Notes under the pieces: model-generated
The model's database searches: none
Seen by the model: only the letters and a program-made list of their open reading frames with translations
What the model was told of the DNA's origin: nothing
NCBI GenBank assembly: GCA_005883885.1
Contig: VAYF01000011.1
Coordinates: 1 to 10,241, forward strand
DNA: 10,241 nucleotides
Direction of reading: 5' to 3'
Source: Actinomycetota bacterium
Lineage (GTDB): Bacteria > Actinomycetota > UBA4738 > HRBIN12
Shown here: positions 6,051 through 10,241 of the stretch, in pieces
How positions within the stretch are numbered: position 1 is the stretch's first letter
Layout of the letters: the number at the start of each line of letters is the position of its first letter
Made by a program: the position numbers and the translations under genes

Positions 6051-6823
6051 TCGGCGGGCTGTCCGGCGTGACCCACGCCGTGGTGCCGTCGGACTACCAG
6101 CAGACGGACACGTACTACATCGTGGCGCACTTCCACTACGTCTTGTTCGGCGGCGCGGTCTTCGGGCTCTTCGGGGCGATGTACTACTGGTGGCCGAAGG
6201 CGTTCGCTCGCCAGCTCAACGAGCTGTGGGGGAAGGTGCAGTTCTGGATCCTGCTTGTGGGGTTCAACCTCACGTTCGGTCCGATGCACATCCTCGGGCT
6301 GGGCGGGATGATCCGTCGCGAGTACACGTATCCGGCGTCCCTGGGGCTCACCTTCTGGAACCAGGTCTCGACGGTCGGAGCGTTCCTGATCGCGTTGTCG
6401 GCGCTGGTGTTCATCGTGAACGCAGCCGCGACCCAGCGGAGGCCGAAGGGCCTCGCCAACGAGGATCCGTGGGACGCGAGGACGCTCGAGTGGTCGACGC
6501 CCTGCCCCCCACCGATCTACAACTTCGAAGAGATCCCGGTCGTGCACTCGATCGATGAGTTCTGGCACCGCAAGTACGTCGAGGATAAGGAGGGACGGCT
6601 GGTCCGCGTGCCGGCGGGTGCGTCCGACCATCCCGCCGATGGAGTCAAGGAGGGGCACGCGATCCACCTGCCGAGCCCGTCCTTCTGGCCGCTGGTCGCG
6701 GCCGTCGGCCTGCCCGTGATGGCATACGGCGTCCTGTACTCGTGGTGGTTGGTCGGGGCAGGGGCGCTCGTCACCGTCGTCGGGTTCATGGGCTGGGCGA
6801 TGGAGCCCCCGGTGGCGGAGTAG
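5834..6823 (+). pseudogene. ctaD: Cytochrome c oxidase subunit I, 3' part of a broken ctaD
   Basis: About 329 residues continue subunit I in a frame shifted relative to the 5' part. No sensible start codon or ribosome site exists at its beginning, so it is not an independent gene. Conserved sites are intact: the CuB histidine pair in VWAHHMF, the K-channel lysine in VPTGIKIFNW, and the heme ligands in VAHFHYVLFGG (high-spin a3 and low-spin a). After the core, EDPWDARTLEW and PCPPPIYNFEEIP form the usual cytoplasmic tail, followed by an extra segment with two further hydrophobic helices (about 6685-6805). With roughly 31 missing residues restored, the full protein would be near 622 aa. Selection evidently kept both halves intact until very recently, or the break is technical. 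Confidence 0.85.
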
Positions 6824-6825
6824 CG

Positions 6826-7440
6826 ATGGCCGACACCACCGCGCGCGCGGCACCGGTCGAGCACACGAGCACAGGGCTTCCGAGCACGAAGCTGGCGATG
6901 TGGCTCTTCCTGGCGTCGGAGTGCCTGCTGTTCGGCGCGTTGATCACGACGTACGTCCTGTATCGGGGCGCCAGCACGACCGGGCCCTACCCGAACGAGA
7001 TCTTCGACATCCGCTACACGTCGGTCTCGTCGTTCGTCCTGCTCGCGAGCTCGCTCACGATGGTCCTGGCGCTCACGGCGGCGGAGCAACGCGACTTCGC
7101 ACGGATGCGGCTGTGGCTCGTCGCGACGGCGATGCTGGGGCTCACCTTCGTCGGCGGCCAGGTGTACGAGTTCACGAGCTTCTACCACGAAGGCCTGACG
7201 ATCAAGACCAACCTGTTCGGCACGACGTTCTACGTGCTCACGGGGTTCCACGGGGTCCACGTGACCGTCGGGATCTTGATGCTGCTTTCGCTCGTCGGGA
7301 TGTCGTGGGCCGGCCGGCTCCCCGACGACCAGTCCTTCCCCGTCGAGATGGTGGGGTTGTACTGGCACTTCGTCGACATCGTGTGGATCGTCATCTTCAC
7401 CGTCGTGTACCTGATCCCGCAGCCGAAACCGGTCGGGTGA
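6826..7440 (+). CDS. ctaE: Cytochrome c oxidase subunit III
   Basis: The product has 204 aa with five hydrophobic helices (about 23-45, 65-86, 96-114, 134-159, 180-198), the short five-helix form typical of bacterial caa3 and actinobacterial enzymes. Signature sequences are AMWLFLASECLLFG with E32, GQVYEFTSFY, the conserved TGFHGVHVTVG, and MVGLYWHFVDIVWI. Subunit III packs against subunit I, carries bound lipid and stabilises proton pumping and turnover. It starts 2 nt after the ctaD stop, with GGAG (6817-6820) 5 nt before ATG 6826, so it is clearly in the same operon. The open frame extends upstream to 6742, but that part overlaps the end of ctaD and looks unlike protein. Confidence 0.95.
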   Translation: MADTTARAAPVEHTSTGLPSTKLAMWLFLASECLLFGALITTYVLYRGASTTGPYPNEIFDIRYTSVSSFVLLASSLTMVLALTAAEQRDFARMRLWLVATAMLGLTFVGGQVYEFTSFYHEGLTIKTNLFGTTFYVLTGFHGVHVTVGILMLLSLVGMSWAGRLPDDQSFPVEMVGLYWHFVDIVWIVIFTVVYLIPQPKPVG

Positions 7441-7445
7441 GCGCG

Positions 7446-7808
7446 ATGAGGATGGAAGGGTTGGACGAGGCGCGCGGGGAGATCGGCGCGCGGGGATCCG
7501 TGGAACCGGGTGAGACCGGGCACGCGCGGCGCAGGCACCCGAGCGCGAAGGAGTACGTCCGGATCGGCGTGATCTTGGTGGTCCTGACGACGCTCGAGGT
7601 CTGGACGAGCTACTCGGGACTCCCGCACGGGTTATTGATCACGATGCTGTTCGGCCTCGGCTTCGTGAAGTTCGTCCTCGTCGTGCTCTGGCCCATGCAT
7701 CTGCGCTTCGATGACGCCCGGTACTCGCGGTTCTTCATCATGGGTGCGTCCGGGGCCGGCATCCTGTTCCTGGTCGTGCTGCTTCTGCTCAAGGCGTTCG
7801 CGAGGTAG
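7446..7808 (+). CDS. ctaF: Cytochrome c oxidase subunit IV (COX4_pro-like)
   Basis: The product has 120 aa: a charged, disordered-looking N-terminus (1-36), then three membrane helices (about 38-56, 60-82, 97-116). Features of small prokaryotic subunit IV proteins are present: LTTLEVWTSY in helix 1, FVKFVLVVLWPMHLRFD around helix 2, and FFIMGASGAGILF in helix 3. It is a small accessory subunit of the caa3/cytochrome bo family oxidase, probably aiding assembly or stability. The start is uncertain. ATG 7446 has GGGTGAG just upstream, while an in-frame GTG at 7437 overlaps the ctaE stop (as ccsA does with resB) and would add three residues; ATG 7452 is also possible. Confidence 0.85.
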   Translation: MRMEGLDEARGEIGARGSVEPGETGHARRRHPSAKEYVRIGVILVVLTTLEVWTSYSGLPHGLLITMLFGLGFVKFVLVVLWPMHLRFDDARYSRFFIMGASGAGILFLVVLLLLKAFAR

Positions 7809-7813
7809 CTGCG

Positions 7814-8641
7814 ATGCTTCCTCCGTTCCGCGCGCACGTCGACGTCTGGGTGATCCTGGGCTCGCTGGCAGCGGCGTACCTGATCGCGTGCCGTCGTCAT
7901 GCGGAGCGCACCGGCCTTCCGGTATCCGATCGAGCCCGCCGCCTCTTCCTCATCGGTGTCGCGGTGCTCTGGATCGGAGCGGATTGGCCGATCCATGACC
8001 TGGCCGAGCGGTACCTCTATTGCATCCACATGGCACAGCACCTGCTGTTCGCACTGGTCGCGGCGCCGCTGCTCGTGGCGGGGACGCCAGCGTGGCTCTG
8101 GCGCGACCTGCTCCGACGGCGGATCGTTCGGCGGGTGTGGCGCTTCCTCACGCGGCCCCTGCCCGCGATCGTGCTGTTCAACGGCGTCCTGCTGTTCACC
8201 CACTGGCCGGCGGTGGTGACCCTGTCGGTCCACTCGGAGCTCTCGCACTTCCTCCTGCACACGCTCCTGCTGGGCTCGGCAGTCGTGATGTGGTGGCCGG
8301 TGGTCTCCCCGCTGCCGGAGATGCCTCCGCTCACGCCTCCGGGCCAGATGCTGTACCTGTTCGTCCAGTCGCTCGCTCCCACGATCCCGGCTTCGTTCCT
8401 GACGTTCGGCCACGTGCCGCTCTACCCGGTGTACGGCACGTTCCCGCGCATCTGGGGCATCTCGGTGATGACCGATCAGATGATCGCGGGCCTGACGATG
8501 AAGATCGTCGGAGGAGCCATCCTGTGGACGGTGATCACGGTCGTCTTCTTCCGCTGGGCGCGGCGCGACCAGACGGAGGGCTGGGACGCGTTGCAGTGGC
8601 GGGACGTCGACGCCGAGATCCGCGCCGAGATGGGACGATGA
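7814..8641 (+). CDS. ctaG: Cytochrome c oxidase assembly protein, caa3_CtaG family
   Basis: The product has 275 aa and about seven membrane helices. It matches the integral-membrane CtaG family found with caa3 oxidases, which is unrelated to the Cox11-type CtaG of proteobacteria. These proteins are needed for formation of active oxidase and are thought to help copper insertion. Histidine-rich positions fit the family: H72 and H76 in CIHMAQHLLF, H130 in FTHWP, H140, H145 and H149 in HSELSHFLLHTLLLG, and D221 and Q222 in TDQMIAGLTMK. GAGG (7802-7805) lies 8 nt before ATG 7814. The gene starts 5 nt after the ctaF stop and overlaps the next gene by 4 nt (ATGA), so it is probably translationally coupled to it. 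Confidence 0.9.
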   Translation: MLPPFRAHVDVWVILGSLAAAYLIACRRHAERTGLPVSDRARRLFLIGVAVLWIGADWPIHDLAERYLYCIHMAQHLLFALVAAPLLVAGTPAWLWRDLLRRRIVRRVWRFLTRPLPAIVLFNGVLLFTHWPAVVTLSVHSELSHFLLHTLLLGSAVVMWWPVVSPLPEMPPLTPPGQMLYLFVQSLAPTIPASFLTFGHVPLYPVYGTFPRIWGISVMTDQMIAGLTMKIVGGAILWTVITVVFFRWARRDQTEGWDALQWRDVDAEIRAEMGR

Positions 8642-9624
8642 GCGACCACGCGCCGGAACCTCGCGAACGGCTGCTCTGGCCGATCCTGATCCCGGTCGCC
8701 GTGCTCGTCGTGATCGGCGCGATCTTGTTCCTCTTCTCCCGGGTGCTGCTCCGCGTGACCCCAACGGCGGCGACCATCACGGCGCTCGTGGTGGCCGCCT
8801 CGATCCTGGCGGTCGCGTCGGTCGTCGCCAGCCGGCCGCAGGTGACGGGCGCCTCGTTGCTGTCGATGGTGGGCGGGGTCACGGGGATCGCGATGCTCAC
8901 CGGGGGGCTCGCGTTGTTGCTCGGCCAGCCCACCCAGGAGGCCCAACCGGTGATCGTCGCGTTGACGGCACCCAAGGGCGCGGCGACGAACGGCTTCCAG
9001 ACCAAGTCGCTCTCGGCGCCCGCCGCCTACCCGTTCACGATCGCGTTCACCAACGACGACACCGGCGTCCAGCACAACGTGGTGGTCGCCGCGCAGAAGA
9101 CCGCGGACCCGACCGGTGCGATCGCCGCGGGACAGCCGGTCCTAGGGGTCGCGACAGTGGACGTACCGGTGAGCCCGCTCACCGCCGGCAGCTACTACTT
9201 CTTCTGCGAGTTCCACCCGACGACGATGTTCGGAACGCTGACCGTGGCGGGCCCGCCTCCGGCGCCCGGAGCCCCGGCCGGCCCGGTCATCACCGCCCAG
9301 GACCAGAAGTTCTCACCGACCACGCTCGACGTGGCTTCAGGGCAGCCCACGACGATCACGTTCGACAACGAGGATCCGGGCGTCCTGCACAACATCCAGT
9401 TCTTCTCCGACAAGGACTACACCACCTCGATCTACAAGGGCCCAGACGTGACGGGCGTGGCGTCGGCCCAGTATCAGCTTCCGGCGCTCGGTCCCGGCAC
9501 GTATTACTTCCATTGCGATTACCACCCGACGACGATGCAAGGGACGATCACCGTCGCCAAGAGCGGCGGAGGGTCGTCGCCGAGCGGGGCGTCCTCCGCT
9601 TCGTCCTCCAGCCCGAGCGGCTAG
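8638..9624 (+). CDS. Membrane-anchored protein with two cupredoxin domains
   Basis: The product has 328 aa from ATG 8638, which overlaps the ctaG stop. Three membrane helices (about 13-34, 44-64, 72-96) are followed by two extracytoplasmic cupredoxin domains (about 104-204 and 216-307) and a Ser/Gly/Pro tail. Each domain has a complete type-1 copper set: H146, C190, H193 and M197 in the first (YFFCEFHPTTMFGT), and H251, C293, H296 and M300 in the second (YFHCDYHPTTMQGT), with C-x2-H-x3-M spacing in both. Its place after ctaG suggests a role in electron delivery to, or copper loading of, the caa3 oxidase. It is not the CuA subunit, as it lacks the CxxxC motif. I know no named family with this exact layout, so the function is inferred from fold and context. 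Confidence 0.85.
   Translation: MSDHAPEPRERLLWPILIPVAVLVVIGAILFLFSRVLLRVTPTAATITALVVAASILAVASVVASRPQVTGASLLSMVGGVTGIAMLTGGLALLLGQPTQEAQPVIVALTAPKGAATNGFQTKSLSAPAAYPFTIAFTNDDTGVQHNVVVAAQKTADPTGAIAAGQPVLGVATVDVPVSPLTAGSYYFFCEFHPTTMFGTLTVAGPPPAPGAPAGPVITAQDQKFSPTTLDVASGQPTTITFDNEDPGVLHNIQFFSDKDYTTSIYKGPDVTGVASAQYQLPALGPGTYYFHCDYHPTTMQGTITVAKSGGGSSPSGASSASSSSPSG
9213..9228 (+). repeat. 16-nt copper-site repeat, copy in first cupredoxin domain
   Basis: The 16-nt CCACCCGACGACGATG, coding the His-Pro-Thr-Thr-Met part of the copper site, recurs exactly at 9522-9537. The copies are 309 nt (103 codons) apart, the domain period. This fits an internal domain duplication or gene conversion rather than two unrelated cupredoxins. 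Confidence 0.7.
9522..9537 (+). repeat. 16-nt copper-site repeat, copy in second cupredoxin domain
   Basis: Exact second copy of the 16-nt copper-site sequence at 9213-9228, in the same reading frame and at the matching position of the second domain. Confidence 0.7.
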
Positions 9625-9656
9625 GCGAAGCCGATCGGCGCTGAGAGCATCAAGAG

Positions 9657-10241
9657 GTGACCGGTCGGCTGCTGACCCCTTGGTGGCGAGAGAGAACGCC
9701 GGACGAACGCCATCGTGAAGCTGCTGGAAGCACGCTCTCGACCCGGATCATGGACTGGGGGCACCCCAGCATGCGAGCGCTGACCCAAGCCGCTCGCACC
9801 GCCGCGGCCGATGGTGGAGATGTCGCGATGCTGCGGGCGGCTCATCGACTGATCGCTGACCGCATCCGGCCCGTGTACTCGGTGGACGACGCGCGTCCGG
9901 TCTCGTCGATTCTCGCCCGGGGCAGAGGCTCGTGCAGCCAGCGACTGGCCGTTCTTGAAGCGGTTGCCAGGAGCTCCGGCATCGCGACTCGGGTGCGGGG
10001 GCTCGTCGTCGATGGGCGCTTCTGGTACCCGCGGTTCCCGCGCATGCGGATCTTGGTTCCCGACGCGGTTCTCCTCGCCTGGCCGCAGTTCCTGGTGGAC
10101 AAGCGTTGGGTTGATACCTCCGAGCTCTTCGGGACGCTCGCCGCACTCGCTGCCGGAAGCCAGCCGGGGTTCACCAACGATGGTGGTGAGACGTTGTTCG
10201 ACGCCTTGCCTCGGACCGCGTTGGATTGGGATGGGCGAACC
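9657..10241 (+). CDS. Transglutaminase-like domain protein, N-terminal part
   Basis: An open frame from GTG 9657 runs 195 codons to the window end without a stop. An in-frame TGA at 9642-9644 means GTG 9657 is the earliest start. GAGAG lies 9 nt upstream; ATG 9750 is an alternative start. The sequence GRGSCSQRLAVLEAVARSSG followed by IATRVRG resembles the catalytic-cysteine helix of transglutaminase-like (papain-fold) domains, with C93 as the candidate nucleophile. The later LLAWPQF and RWVDTS correspond to the usual His-Ala-Trp and Trp-x-Asp strands. D153 is kept, but the histidine position reads Leu (L140). Codon use is less GC-biased at third positions (more GTT, GCT, CTT) than in the oxidase genes. 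Only 32 nt separate it from the cupredoxin gene, so co-transcription is possible. No link to the oxidase is evident. Confidence 0.72.
   Translation, partial: MTGRLLTPWWRERTPDERHREAAGSTLSTRIMDWGHPSMRALTQAARTAAADGGDVAMLRAAHRLIADRIRPVYSVDDARPVSSILARGRGSCSQRLAVLEAVARSSGIATRVRGLVVDGRFWYPRFPRMRILVPDAVLLAWPQFLVDKRWVDTSELFGTLAALAAGSQPGFTNDGGETLFDALPRTALDWDGRT

Noticed and set aside
7469..7496. Direct repeat GGCGCGCGGGGA at 7469-7480 and 7485-7496 in ctaF
   Set aside because: It is a 12-nt GC-rich repeat at a 16-nt offset (not a codon multiple) in a disordered N-terminal region. It is easily explained by base composition.
9630..9639. Palindrome GCCGATCGGC between the cupredoxin and transglutaminase-like genes
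   Set aside because: It has no loop and no U-tract, and 10-nt palindromes are expected by chance at this length, so it is not called a terminator or operator.
9748..10146. Minus-strand open frame opposite the transglutaminase-like gene
   Set aside because: It is Arg/Pro-rich without motifs, while the plus-strand reading has a recognisable cysteine-helix segment and an uninterrupted frame.

Overview
The window is a high-GC stretch (roughly two-thirds G+C by eye) from an aerobic bacterium with a Gram-positive-style respiratory chain. The subunit II precursor carries a lipobox, cytochrome c maturation is of the CcdA/ResB/CcsA (System II) type, the oxidase is a caa3 type with heme c fused to subunit II, and a caa3-type CtaG is present. 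Together with the actinobacterial-looking C-terminus of ResB, this suggests an Actinomycetota lineage, probably a deep or uncultivated one because classical actinobacterial CtaC lacks a fused cytochrome c. A Chloroflexota relative cannot be excluded from sequence reading alone.

Layout. Positions 1-329 (minus strand) hold the start of a membrane protein of unknown function that runs off the window. A short divergent promoter region (330-427) separates it from a plus-strand run that fills the rest. First comes a cytochrome c maturation block: ccdA (428-1177), resB (1212-2837) and ccsA (2834-3802, overlapping resB by 4 nt). After a 110-nt gap with a GC hairpin and an extended -10 promoter come the oxidase genes: ctaC (3913-5028), ctaD (5046-6823, broken), ctaE (6826-7440), ctaF (7446-7808) and ctaG (7814-8641). 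A membrane-anchored protein with two cupredoxin domains follows (8638-9624, overlapping ctaG by 4 nt). Last is the beginning of a transglutaminase-like protein (9657 to the window end).

How they work together. CcdA passes reductant across the membrane to keep apocytochrome cysteines reduced. ResB and CcsA move heme and attach it to CXXCH motifs, including the one in the cytochrome c domain of CtaC. CtaC takes electrons through heme c and CuA into CtaD, where oxygen is reduced. CtaE and CtaF complete the complex. CtaG is an assembly factor associated with copper delivery. The double cupredoxin protein may be an electron carrier or copper-handling partner of the same enzyme.

The points most worth checking are: an apparent out-of-frame deletion of about 91 nt in ctaD (or an assembly error); two perfect 15-bp inverted repeats about 90 nt apart inside the linker-coding part of ccsA; the tandem-cupredoxin membrane protein; and a transglutaminase-like protein that seems to lack the catalytic histidine. 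I saw no tRNA, rRNA, CRISPR, insertion sequence or integrase.
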